Made by a program: the position numbers and the translations under genes | The notes under the pieces: model-generated | What the model saw: only the letters and a program-made list of their open reading frames with translations | Told to the model about the DNA's origin: nothing | Databases searched by the model: none | In this document: positions 37,126 through 49,260 of the stretch, piece by piece | Numbering within the stretch: the first letter of the stretch is position 1 | Layout of the letters: each line of letters starts with the position of its first letter | Assembly (NCBI RefSeq): GCF_003254395.2 | Contig: NC_037639.1 | Coordinates: 3,390,501-3,454,500 of the forward strand | From: Apis mellifera | Lineage: Eukaryota > Arthropoda > Insecta > Hymenoptera > Apidae | DNA: 64,000 bases | Direction of reading: 5' to 3'

Positions 37126-37770
37126 ACTGTGCCCTCCAAGCAATCGCAAATAATAGCCAATACGTTTAAACAACTTCCGACTACGTTTATTCCCGAGTAA
37201 ATATAACGCTCAAATAGATACACAATTCTTTTTTGCGTCGAGGAGATGGTAAACGATGATACCTGTCTACCTTGTCTGTGTGTATTAAGGATAATTTACG
37301 TGAAAGAAATCGACATCGTATCCTCGAGTATTTATCCTTCGTAGTAATGACTGTAATTTTTTTCTTTATATATCATTCGATTTTTGATTTCTGTAAAAAT
37401 ATTTCGACAATGATCGGACTGCGGATGTTTACGCAAATTTAAATTTTTATGAACACAATTACAAAAAAATACAAGAGGAATAAAAATCCTGTTTGAAATA
37501 TGTACATTGAATATTTTATGTATTTTTGTATTTCCCTTGTATTTCCTTGTAGATTTTTGCATATTTAAATTTCTCATAAATGCATAAACATCAGTCTAGT
37601 ACACTTTAAATATCATTTTACACAATAAATATATCAAATAACGATAAATCTATTGGATTTTTACGCGAGGAAGAAAAATTTTAATTTTATAGTAAATAAA
37701 CAAATATATCCGAAAATTAACGTAAAGATTGGAGGAAGAAATACGAAGAAACGAATTTTCCGAGTGAGAA
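37126..37770. other. spacer between copies 3 and 4
   Basis: AT-rich DNA, nothing recognised. Confidence 0.5.
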
Positions 37771-37950
37771 AAAGATCGAGTTAAGAAAAATACGCCTTAG
37801 GGATGAACTTTCGACGTATTTCAAATATCTACCTGTATATGTTTTCCATGTACCTAACTTCCTAAGTGCAACCACGTGTGCAAGTCACTTCCGTATCCTC
37901 CAAGGTAGCTCGTGTCATACACGACTTTCGACTCACGTCTTCCAAGTATA
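37771..37950 (+). ncRNA. composite repeat family, copy 4 (degraded)
   Basis: A degraded leader GAGTTAAGAAAAATACGCC (about 37778-37796) keeps most of the leader pattern. The tail ACTTTCGACTCACGTCTTCC (37924-37943) matches the tail of copy 5 closely. The central hairpin and TCTGCATCTC apex are missing or unrecognisable. It is best seen as a decayed or structurally divergent member. Confidence 0.4.
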
Positions 37951-38253
37951 TTTTTTCCTCCCGATCCAACACCGGCACAGATATCATATCGTTTTCGGAC
38001 ACTTTGACTGAACACCATCCCAGAAAAGCTCGATGCTCCTTTACTTTCGCGCTTATCTCCAAACTTCGCTTAGTTCGCTGTCTAACTCTTGCTCAACTCT
38101 ATTTCACCGAAATATCGTTACCCTCCATTCCTCGATTCCTCGCCTCGATCTCCGATTTGCACGCAGAGATAAACAAAAATCACGCGTGTCTGTATTTTCT
38201 ATTTAATTCAAATTACGCAATATACGCAGAGATATCGAGAGAATCGGGGGCCA

Positions 38254-38440
38254 AAGCTAAGAATACATCGAAATGGATTCCGATTTTCACGGAGTACCAC
38301 CGGTATATATTTGCTCGTACACGGGTCTGTGTATCCCCGTGTATGCGCGACTGATGTATGTTTGCTCGTGAATATCTGCATCTCCATGGTAAATACGACG
38401 AGTTATGCCGTACATGATTTTCGACTCACGTCTTGCCTGC
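38254..38440 (+). ncRNA. composite repeat family, copy 5 (putative structured RNA)
   Basis: A shortened leader-like AAGCTAAGAATACATC lies at about 38254-38269. Hairpin arms TGTTTGC (38359-38365) and GTAAATA (38389-38395) pair with two G-U. An alternative, longer stem uses ATGTATG (38354-38360) with CGTACAT, and CTCGT with ACGAG, giving about 20 pairs over a 60-nt hairpin. The apex ATATCTGCATCTC is conserved. The tail ATTTTCGACTCACGTCTTGCC begins near 38417. The frame shared with copies 2 and 3 reads CLLVNICISMVNTT. Confidence 0.5.
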
Positions 38441-38930
38441 TCCGTCTCCTTGCTCCAGACTTCTCCTTTCCAGATATCTATCGCTTGGAACCGCAACCCT
38501 GGCCCTTCATCCACCACGACGACAACGAGAATGGCGTAGACGAAAAAGATTTGCTGGTATCTAGATAACAAGCGTGGTAACTACTTGGGCGATAACAATT
38601 CGCGTTCAAGTGCCAGTGGCTCGTGTCGTGGTTACCTTACACCTACGTGGCTACCTTACACCTATGTGGCTACGTAGTTTCAGCCAATTCTTGTCGTCTG
38701 GATACAAAGTGTTATCGCCAAAAGTGTTACCATCACCCTTCTATCGATTTTTGTTTTCTTTTTTTCGGATACGTGTTTTATTTTATTTTATCGTTTCTTC
38801 TCTCATTGTCAGAAGATCACTTCGCTTATTTTTATCGCAACGAGATGAGACAGAAATTGTGAGTTTAAGAAAAACAAGTGTTTTCGAGAAAATTTGTAAG
38901 GATATTATTAAAATCATAAATCGATCTTAA
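38441..38930. other. GC-moderate flank of the repeat family
   Basis: Plus-strand frame 38574-38930 (118 codons) has no recognisable product and overlaps a 19-bp tandem repeat. The DNA then grades into AT-rich sequence. Confidence 0.35.
38629..38674 (+). repeat. 19-bp tandem repeat, about 2.4 copies
   Basis: TGGTTACCTTACACCTACG (38629-38647) is followed by TGGCTACCTTACACCTATG (38648-38666) and a partial TGGCTACG. Confidence 0.9.
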
Positions 38931-39620
38931 TCGTAAATGCGAAATTTTCATCTATGCATGTTTGCTTTAATGAGATAATATTATATATCAAGATTATTGG
39001 AAATAAGCAATTAAACTTGCGTTCCTTTCATGTATCTTCTCACTACGTGTAAAACAGTGTACGTGTAGTTACAATAGCTACAAAGCTAAATGCATTCACG
39101 TTTACTGTAACGCGTAAAGGTATCACGCGATCTGTATATGCAAATTGCTTCAAGTAATAGGCTATCGACACGTGTTCGCGAAATGATGAAACACGTCGAT
39201 GCAGCGTGGTTTCCGATCGGAATTCAATCAAGAGATTTGGATGCGACACAATGAAAATTCCAATACTGCTAAGAATAGGGAATTTTTGATGAGATAACAA
39301 AAATTCTTCCTATTTTATTTATTGTTCACAAATTAAGATATGTATTCCTTAAAGAATAATCACAATAATTTGTGAAAAATTAATCGTCATTTCTCAATAA
39401 GAAAAATTAAGAAAACTCCTACATACAATGAAATTATTATAATAATAATTACATACAGAAATAGAATGATTTCTGTTAATATACTTAGCTTTATTTGGAA
39501 ATCCAAGATAATTTCAAGCAAATTTTTTCGAATTCAATAAAAAAGCACTGGCTTCGTTAATATCCATAATCTCGTTTTGAATTCTTCTATCATTAATTTA
39601 AAAGAAAAAAAAAATATTAC
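38931..39620. other. AT-rich spacer
   Basis: AT-rich apart from a slightly GC-richer strip near 39.05-39.25 kb; nothing recognised. Confidence 0.5.
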
Positions 39621-40140
39621 AATCCCTCAAGAGCAGCAACATGCGTTTGACATTACTGGAAGAATCAGAACGCGAAATTATCAGTATCAGAGCATCACGC
39701 TTAGTCGACGGAAACTTGAATTTCTACCGCAGACAGTTTTCGATTTCCCACTCGCGTCGTAGTTTCACCTTTGTTGTAGTTTTGGCACGACTGTATCGTT
39801 CTCGACTGATTCGCCGCACAACGAAGAGGGCCTTCTATCCGTCAGTTCCTCGAAACCGTACTTGTTAGCATCGAAGAGACTGAATTAATTAACGGCGCAT
39901 CGTTAAATCGAACAAACGAAGTACCGCTGTCGACCTTCCGGCCTTTGATCAGACACAAGCTCCACGTCCGTCGAGATATATCATTCTGTACATTTGTCCG
40001 CTTGTCCCCTACACGAAAGCCGCGTGATTCGAGAGGCAATAAGCTGATCACGAGTACCAGGGATTTGTCTGAATTAGCACCGGTTTAACCCCCTTAATCG
40101 TATTTATGCGCACGAAACGTAAAGTCTTATCGTGATAATA
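39621..40140. other. CpG-rich patch
   Basis: CpG-rich patch with short open frames on both strands and no recognisable product or motif cluster. Confidence 0.4.
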
Positions 40141-41310
40141 GCGCGTTAATGGTTAAATAAACTGGTTATTAAATGCTCGTTCCATTGTTAATTTCATTGA
40201 TTATTTAAAAGCGTGTTTTAATTCCCTTTCAACGTTACGTAATGTAAGGGAAAAAGGAAAAAGTTTTAAATGACGAATTATATTTAGATTAAATTTAAAA
40301 AAATTTCTCGACGATTAAATTAACTATTTTATCATTTGAATAATCTTAATTTTATGAAATTTATAAAATCACATATATATTTTTTATTTATAATCAAATA
40401 TCAAATTTATGATCAAATAAATCTAAAGATTTCAAGTAATTTTAATATGTAAATACTGTCTAGTTTTATGTTTTAATTAGAACTTGAAAACATTTTTCTT
40501 CTTATTTATTGCGAGATCAAATGTTAAAATCGTTATCTGAAATAATGTTAACACAAGCATTATATCTAATTAAGTAACATAAAAAGCACAACAATATAAA
40601 AAAAACTTTATATTCTTTATTTCTCTGCGATAAACCTCTTCTATGCGCTATAAACGCACACGTCAAGTGTCACGTATCTGTGATACGTATGCACTTTTGA
40701 TCGTATATTAATTTTTAAATAAAACAGTTATTCATGCTGTAATCATATCTTTTTAATAATTTACATTTCAACTAACCACTGATAAACCTTATTACTGATA
40801 AAAATTTTAATACATATTAATACATATGGCACAATAAATTTTGCTATTAACAAATCTTAACCTTAATCTTATGATTAATCCTTAAAATTAAACTATTTTA
40901 ATTTAAATTTTATGAAACTTATTGTACGAAAGGCAATAGATATATTCATTTATTTTTTCCTCTTCTTAGTCTTTTTAATCTTCTAAATCAAGTTTTTTAT
41001 GAAAAATATTTAAAAAAATATATATTTTTTATTTTGTCATAAAATAATATCTTCTTTTAGGAAAAACGTATTCCATCGATTAATATATTAAAAATTATAT
41101 TCAATCCCATTTGAAAAGAAGAAGAATGACTATCATATGATCTTTATATGCAGTTACATACGAAGAATAACACCAAATATATATACAAATGTTTACCTCA
41201 AATACTTTTTCTCCTCGATATTAAACGAGATGTTCAAGGCAATCGAGTTACTTCCTTCAAATATTATTTCGATTTATATATAAAAATTCTTCGTTCCAAT
41301 TATTTTTAAA
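40141..41310. other. AT-rich desert with one strong hairpin
   Basis: AT-rich and stop-dense. Contains the hairpin at 40665-40696. Confidence 0.55.
40665..40696. other. 32-nt hairpin
   Basis: ACGTATC (40672-40678) and GATACGT (40682-40688) pair perfectly across a three-base loop. AAGTG (40665-40669) and CACTT (40692-40696) extend the stem past a 2x3 internal loop. There is no T-run directly after it. Function unknown. Confidence 0.5.
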
Positions 41311-42010
41311 TAAATATCAATCATATCTCGGCACTTTTAACATCGATAAATACCATTGAACACCGGTGACTTCCATGCAATACGCTCCGCTTACAAAGCA
41401 TCCGATAAATGTAATCAAACGCTTGCAGAGCATTCGATAAATGTTATGAAACGGCTGAAAAGCATTTGATACACCGTCCCTATCAACGAAATCGATCAAC
41501 GCACGAATGAAACGTACTTCTGGCACACATATCCACATCTTCAACCGCCTCTATTGTCTTTCTAATAGAATAAAATTGGCAGAAAGTAGAGCTTATAAAA
41601 GACTGGTATCTTTGGATCACGTATCTTTGCACGCGTATTGCGTATTTGTATTCACTGTATTGTGCAAATGCGGAATTCAACGTCGCGCCTCGTCGACGTC
41701 ATTGTTGTCGTCTTCGTCGTTGTGATCGTGCAAAAGCAACCATCCTCGGCGAACAGGCAGCTGCGACTACTTGTAACCCTGATGAAAATACGGTTGCACC
41801 CTCAAACTTTGCATTTGGTTATCCTACGGAAACGTGTAAATGTTACGAAGCAAGATTTTCCCGTTAATGAATTAGGAATGAAGCGCATTTCATTGAGTAA
41901 GAGAGGCCTGATACGACAATAGCGGTCGTCTCGTTGCGTGATTCCGTGCTCTGCTTAACGAGGAAGCGCGTTCGGCCGCACCTAGATCATTGGCGAACTC
42001 ATTTTTACAT
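41311..42010. other. CpG-rich patch with tandem repeat
   Basis: Open frames on both strands overlap (41507-41725, 41638-41922 plus; 41317-41544, 41483-41680 minus), none recognisable. It contains a 32-bp tandem repeat and a hairpin, CGTATTTG (41641-41648) with CAAATGCG (41665-41672). Confidence 0.4.
41397..41476 (+). repeat. 32-bp tandem repeat, 2.5 copies
   Basis: AGCATCCGATAAATGTAATC starts unit 1 (41397-41428), AGCATTCGATAAATGTTATG starts unit 2 (41429-41460) and AGCATTTGATACACCG starts a partial third unit. A more diverged ATCGATAAATACC near 41342 may be an older unit. The 32-bp period is not a multiple of three, which argues against a coding repeat. Confidence 0.85.
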
Positions 42011-42950
42011 CATTCGATCCGTTTGTTTCATTTAATAATAATTAAGGTTTGATAAAATTCTTTTTCGTCAGAAGAACAGAGAAATCTTCGATTTTTCTTG
42101 AATAGATTAAATTGTCTTCTTTTTGCAAAATATTTGTATATAATGATATATAGAGAAATGTAAATTCTATGTAATATTGCGAATGAACTATATCTAATCA
42201 AACAAAGGATAAAGTTATGATTGAGAATAATGCTTATCATGAAATATCTTACTCGATTTATAGATTATAAATAAATGATAAAAAATAGTTCATTCATAAT
42301 TTTATTCAGGGATAATAATTAATAAAGAATTATTTTTATCGAAAAAATAAAGATAAAACTTTCTCTCTTTGAATAAAAATTCGTATTATATTTTAATTGT
42401 AATATTTTAAAATAAAATCTAATAATATCAATTTAAGAATATACTCATTCTAAATTATGCACACGAAAATTAATAACTTTAACGTTAATATGCATGTTAA
42501 TTTGAAATTATATTTCAAAGTATAAAAATTTAAGTTAAATTTAATCTACTTGAAATGTAATCTAAGATTCTTCGAATTCTAATTTAATTATACTTTAAAG
42601 TAAACTCAAATTTAACCGTAATTAGAATTTGATCTGACGTATGTATTGAATATTTACTGTTTAATTATACAAGTTATGAAACACATAAAATTTTAAATAG
42701 CAATATAATTATAAAAATACAATAAGCTTTCAAGCTCCTCTATATTAATACACTACTTACTTTAATAAATAAAACGAAGTTCTTAAGAATTGGAAATTCA
42801 TTAAACTAGAAAACAATTAATCGATAATCGATATAACTTTCACAACGAAAGATATTAAAATGAAAATTTTAAAGTAAATAAAATCAACGTACTTATAATA
42901 AAATCCATATCAATTTAAGGATAAAATTAATTTACCTCCCTATGTACTAT
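42011..42950. other. AT-rich spacer
   Basis: AT-rich and stop-dense; nothing recognised. Confidence 0.6.
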
Positions 42951-43730
42951 TACCGCAAGTAATCCGGCTCATGTACGGGAATAGTAGATACATAGTTATA
43001 TACCTATTATAGTTTCTCCATTAAATTTCTCGTGCATATTTCAAACGCTTGCCACAGTTTAATACCATTAACCAGTGGTGGACTTTAGTGCTGCTAATCA
43101 ACAAGGTTCAAGCTTTTCCCGTGGCGCGCATGACATATCCCAAAATACGTCTTCCTATATACGATGCGATGTCGTAACACTGCTTTTATCGCGTGCAACG
43201 TGTTACAATTCGTCATTCATGATGTACTCGAAATGAACCGTGGTTGTGTATATCGGGACGATGTTTACGGATTCACGGAATAAAATTAATTTCCACAACG
43301 GTCGCGTGCAACAGGGAATTAATACTTCATATGCAAACAAGTTCGCATAATCAAAGTTCTAATAAAGCTAATTTCAATTTCACGTGTCATTTGCCTTTGA
43401 TAACACGACGGTAGTCGACCAAATCGCTAATATCGCGTGAAGAAAGCGAACGTTTGAACCCGTTTGATGATTTAAATTGTGATCCTCTCCGGCCAAATTT
43501 ATCTTGATGCAATTACGCTTTAAGAACCGGCCGATCTAATTGCTATACTTATGCTTTAATTATTTTTAGGACGATGAGAAATTTTATAACGTAACACGCG
43601 AAGTTTTTCATCTCGCATGCATATAATTCACGTCATCGATCCAGCGAATTATTTCCTTCGAATATTTTATTACACGTAAGTTCGAAGTCATTACCATTTT
43701 TTATCACGACTTGGTCGGTAGTATATTCGT
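42951..43730. promoter_or_regulatory. CpG-rich, open-frame-poor block (enhancer candidate)
   Basis: Complex CpG-rich sequence without useful open frames. It contains an octamer-like ATATGCAAAC (about 43329), TCF/LEF-like ATCAAAG (about 43349) and CCTTTGAT (about 43392), E-box CACGTG (about 43381) and two copies of CGCGTGCAAC (about 43190 and 43304). Motif matches are weak evidence one by one. The clustering and lack of coding capacity are what stand out. Confidence 0.3.
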
Positions 43731-44960
43731 TTAATCTCGTTTTTAGAAATGATTTATCAAGGAAGAAATGTAGATTTGCATACTTCCAAGTAGTAATTAA
43801 GTTCTGGAAACGTACTTATATATATTCCATTAATTATATATTCTTTTCAATGATGAATAATAAATTATAATTATTCGACTCGTGCAAATAATCTATGTCA
43901 ATTAACGAGTTATCTTTCTTAGGGATTATTAAAATTAAAATTATAAATTGCATTGCGTGATTTTAAATTTATAAGCGTATGTTTATATGTTAAAAATAAT
44001 ATTTATCGTCATCATATGAATTATATTATGAATACGAATCAAAGTTTTTCTTTAAATATAAATTCTTGTTTATATCAAAAAAATAAAGTATGAATTTATA
44101 ATAATAATTAATTATTATTTCTTAACAAATTTAACAAAAGATGCAATTGCAATGCTATCCGATATTTCATTTAATATGTTTTATTTTTCTTTTACAAAAG
44201 CATTCATATTTTCTTTTTCAATAGTTAAAATTCCATTGACAAAGCAATACAAAAATTCCACGCAATATTTTCTCAGAAACAAAAACGAAAAAGAAACTGC
44301 CTTTATCCTAACCAATCGTATGCAACAATCAATTTTCTAATTGAGAAAAAGCTTCTAACATTGTACTTCATACATCAACGAAAAATTTTTCTACTTTCAC
44401 GGCTCACCATTTTATCTACATAGTTACATATACAGAAATCTTTGTACATCATGCTCAATAAAAAAGTTTGTTTTCTTATCAAAAACAAAAATTTTGTGAA
44501 CATATAAAAAGTAATGTATGTGCAGCAATTTTAATACTTATACTTTAAAGGAGTATAATCAAGTATTTCAATGTTCTTTTTTGTTCCTTTAAATAGTATT
44601 ATAATAGTATGAGATAAAGCAAAATTTTAAACATAAAATGTGTGTTTCACGATCCCGTTGTAGAAAATATTTCGAGGCAAAATTATACTCAAAGCACAAG
44701 AATGTCGAAACTTTGAGGATTCCATCCTCTCAAAGAGATTTTTCGCCAAAAATGATTACTCTATATACACAGACAAACTTTCGTTGAAATCATAATTTTT
44801 GGATTGATGAAATGAATTTTCCCAAATAAAATAATATTCTCTATTATATTTTCTATTAAACTGCATTTTCATAATTTTAATAACGACATAAGAATATCTC
44901 CTAATCCAACGTACAAAGTCTTTTTAAATTGACACTACACCACATGCATATTCACCCATA
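43731..44960. other. AT-rich desert
   Basis: AT-rich; one 62-codon frame at 44152-44340 is not recognisable. Nothing else seen. Confidence 0.55.
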
Positions 44961-45780
44961 ATTTTCTTTCAACCCAAAAATTTGTCCATTAGCAACTTGA
45001 AAGTCTCTCGTATCGAAAGAAAGTCGATAATTTCATCTAAAGATGTACACAATTTATCTGCCAGAAGCGTAAAAACTTGCGAAGATATAGTCGGTTACGA
45101 TAAAACGCACACCTTCGACCGGGCTCCAAAAAGGTGGTGGTTCGCAATGGGGGTGGAAACGAAAACAAACAAACGAACCTCCATCCTCTCGGTCCCCGAC
45201 TGTCGTCGTGGTAGTGGCCGACGTCGTCGTCGCGATGGCACGGCGCGATACAATGCGATAAAAACGCAACCGTGGAAACTCACGGAAATATCCGGCAAGG
45301 GAGTAGTCAAGGTAACGGTGGTTTATTTCGTGCCACGGGTAAATTATTGGCGCTAAAGGGGGAGAACCTTTGGACGGAAGGGATCAGAGACGCCTGGAAC
45401 GCGGAAAGAAAAAGAAACGAGGATAAAAAATCTCGTGTTTCGGAGGAGGAAAGATATGCGTCGACCATCACACCCCCCGTTTCAACCCCCGAGTATTAAT
45501 ACACCGTGTCCACACCGTGTACACACAATCCGGCGCAAATGTTAATTGTTGGAATAGAAAGCTTACAAACTATTCAACGACACGGTGTGCGCATCGCGAG
45601 TTTTGTCTACCGAGTAATTAATGTTATTTCCGCCGAACCGACGACGGCGGTTAAAAGTTTCGACGTGTGTCTCGTGCCGGCGCGACGTGTAAACGAGACG
45701 GCCGGCAAACTTCGATCGAAACTGGAGGGTGAAGAAGAGATCGAGGAAATAGAGTCGTTGTTTACGTTATGAGTTATTGC
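44961..45780. other. CpG-rich island
   Basis: CpG-rich block with overlapping frames on both strands (44982-45356, 45272-45499, 45506-45772 plus; 45054-45269 minus). Imperfect CGT/CGA trinucleotide runs occur at about 45200-45240. Products are not recognisable. Confidence 0.4.
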
Positions 45781-47570
45781 TGGATTGATGTGTACACGTG
45801 TATTTTCGATTTTTATCTCTTGTTTATCTTTCTTTCTTTTGTTTTTTTTTTTCGTTTTAATTAAGATTGATTTTAATACTTTTTACTCGTACTTTTTATT
45901 TACACTACCAGATGTAAATGCAGTAGTTGATTCTTCCAATAGAATGTATAAATATTATGAAAGAGCATTGCTAGTATTTTTTTCTTTCTTTCTTTCTTCC
46001 TTTCTTTTGTTCTTTTTTCATATGAATATGTTTTTGTGGTCTAAATGTAAAGTGCGTTAAAAGGCTTTTGTTCGATTTTACCTATCAAACAATGAAATTA
46101 ATTTTATCGAGAGTGATATAATTTTATATCAATACGCAAAATATACACCGTTCACGAACGTGTTAAAGAAAGAATTAATGAATGAATTTTTTTTAAGATT
46201 TGGAGAGAAAAATTCGAGTTGCATAAAAATAGAATGGAATTCGATCGTTTGGTTAATTGTTAATAATTTAAACACGCATTATATTTGATATAACGAAACA
46301 TTGACTTTTATTTCTGCGATAATCCATGATATAAACGTTGAAAAAGAAATATTGGTTTTTTAATACGTTTTGATTTCATTGGAAAATGTGAAACACGCAT
46401 TGTAATATCAAACGAAAAAAAAAAAAAATAAAATAAAAAATAAAAAATAAAAAAAAAAAGAAACAAGGGAAGCGCTCGTATGATATTCCCATTAAATTTA
46501 ATCGAGGAAAGTATCATTGCAGATAAAAGTATACTACAAAAATGCAATTTCTCGTGTACTAGGTACCGATAATATGGATCGAAAAATATTTATAAAAGAG
46601 ACGAATGAATAATTCAAAATTTGGAGAGCTTCAAATGGAATATATGAACAGCTGCGAATATATGGAAATATATATGGCATGTATTTAATCATACTTTTAA
46701 TTACAGTTTGGAAAGTGGAAAGATAAATTGTAATCAAAAAGTAAAATGATATTTGTTCGTATACTGATATTGAAATTAAAATATAAAAAAATGTGTGTGA
46801 ATTAATTTAGAAGTTTGAATTTTTAAATCAATTTAATTTATATCATGCTCGTATATCAATATATTACAGGGTGTTTAACATAATTGAACCAAACTAATTT
46901 TAAAGTAGTAAAGGATGAATGAAAATTTCATGAGAATGGTTTTGAATTGTGAATTACACGATATATATCTATCCATAAAGAATTATTTCTCACAGATCAC
47001 ATTTTCCATTAAAAACTATTAATTTATTCGTGTAAATTTTTTTAAAACAAACTTTACGAAGTTAAATAATAATTTCGGATTAAAATATAAAAAAATTTAT
47101 CGTTAAAATACACGCATATCTATATTTAACGAAAAATTGAATCTTTAAATTTCGCATCCACTTCTAAATTAAGCGCATGCACAAATCGAATATTTAATTT
47201 TACCTCGTAAAATCTTTATTTATCTCTCTAAAATTATGTAGCCAGTTACCAAAATATCCTATAGGAGCAACGTGCAAAAAATTGATAATACACCGAAAAT
47301 ATTTATTACTACCAATTGCACAAGATATAGCTTCAAAAAAATGAATCCGTTCATAACAGCCTCGCATAAAATAACAGATAAAATAACATGCACACGTGTT
47401 AACGATAAAAACCAGAATTCGTTTTAAATTTTTCCCCGCAAATACGAACTTTTTGCAATCGAACATATAATCTGGGCGAGCATTACATCACAAAACAAAA
47501 AAAAAAAAAGAAAGAAAGAAAGAAAAAAAAGAAGCAAAACAAGCAAGAAAAAAGAGGTAAGCGCACGAAT
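45781..47570. other. AT-rich desert with homopolymer runs
   Basis: AT-rich with T-rich (45840-46020) and A-rich (46413-46460, 47498-47535) low-complexity tracts. No gene seen. Confidence 0.55.
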
Positions 47571-48720
47571 GGAAGTTACAATTGAAAACAACCAGTAAGT
47601 CTTCGTCTCTTCGAGTTTCCCGTTTCTTATTGATTTCGCGCTACCGCGCAAATTACTCGAGCGCACTGTGCCGAGAAACGTGGCAGAATACGCTAAGAAG
47701 AAACCGATACAGTCTCTGCGTGGAAACTTCTTTCTTTTTCTTTATCGGTCGCCTACCGGTATTATCATCGTGTTCCACGGTATTACGTAACTTTCACTCA
47801 TAAAAAACATTAATATGCATTACACGGAGAGAGAAATTAATGCGACACGCGATCAATCTCTTAAACTGCAATTTTCATTAATTTCTCTGTAATTCCTGTT
47901 TATTTCCCTCCCGTAACGAAATAGTACTTTGAAATAAAACAATGGAAAATCTAAATAATATAGATAAATGATAAAAGATGATGAATCGTTAAAGGGTTGA
48001 ATTAATGTATTTTAGATTAAGTAGATAATAATATTATTTCATTTATATAATCCTCGTTTTCGAGGGAACGCGAAAATGGAATTCGCGAATGGAAAAATAA
48101 ACATATCAAGTATATCCATCGATTGCAGAATAAATTTTATTGTTATTTAAGAATTCAAGATTTGTAGAAAAACAAAATTCGAATATTGAATATCAATTTC
48201 GATTAGCTCGTAAATAAAACTTCGAGGATAAAAATATTCTATTCTATTCCATTCTTTTTTTTTTTTTTTATTTTTACAATTCAAATAAACTTTTTATTAA
48301 TTCCAATTCATCAAATTTACGCAAATTCGATAAGTTATCAATCTGATTTTCTCGCAAATCTCTCGCTCTGCTTCGAACAAATTTTATTCTACTTTTTCAA
48401 CTTATCTTTTCACGTGAAACCATTCTTCTCCTCGCTGTAATACCACGAATATCTACCGAGATATCCTATATATGATAAAATTATACGATTTTTCCGTCAT
48501 TACAATTTTATACCGTTCCACAAAATATCCGTCTATCCCTCGTTTTCACTCCGGCCGTATCATCGCGTATTACTTTCAAACTTCTATCGGTGAATTTCAC
48601 GGAAATTATCACACCACCAGCTATGCAAAATACCTATTTAATCTTTTCTAAACGCGATTCTAAATGCTCATTTTACATACGAGAGAAGAACTCGGTAACT
48701 TGCATATACTGATATAAGAA
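47571..48720. other. mixed stretch, mostly AT-rich
   Basis: A small GC-richer patch lies at 47.57-47.83 kb, then AT-rich DNA with a T run near 48255. No gene seen. Confidence 0.5.
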
Positions 48721-49260
48721 AAGTTTATTCACTCGGATGCGATATTTCATACGGGAAATATCATTTCACGTTGTCACCGAAAATACGCAAACATATTATT
48801 CTAACTGTAATCTGTGTCTGCACAGTAATTTATATTCATGCAGAGAAAGCAGCCAAGAGGGGCTCTTTTGAGCTATTCGGTGATTTACTACAGTCTTTAG
48901 AGCCACTGCTGATGTTTGTTCTTACGCGATTTTACAAAGCGCATGAACTATTTACTTCGCCGTGTTACTTTCCAACTGCGCGGCCTCCTCCGCGACCAAC
49001 TAATTCCAGCTTTTAATGCCAGAATGTTTCTAACTACATTTCATCCCTCCATCCCGCCCCATCTCAGCGGAGATTCCTATTCTTACGTAACTCATGAATA
49101 TTTATACGAACTAATAACTTTCTGTTTTCTTTCAACACGATGTATAAGAACTTTGTTTCCCGCGAGTATTGTTCCGCAAAGCAACCATCCTCCTCCCGCC
49201 AAGCAAACAAGGCTTCGAGCTAACCATTCAATTGAATTGCATACTCGAGGCCCTTGATTA
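48721..49260. other. GC-moderate patch
   Basis: Open plus-strand frames 48771-49016 and 48916-49257 overlap each other and match no known protein. No motif cluster recognised. Confidence 0.4.

Noticed and set aside
45054..45356. CGT/CGA-repeat-containing frames as a protein-coding exon
   Set aside because: Frames open on both strands through an imperfect trinucleotide run; translation is Arg- or Thr-rich low complexity.
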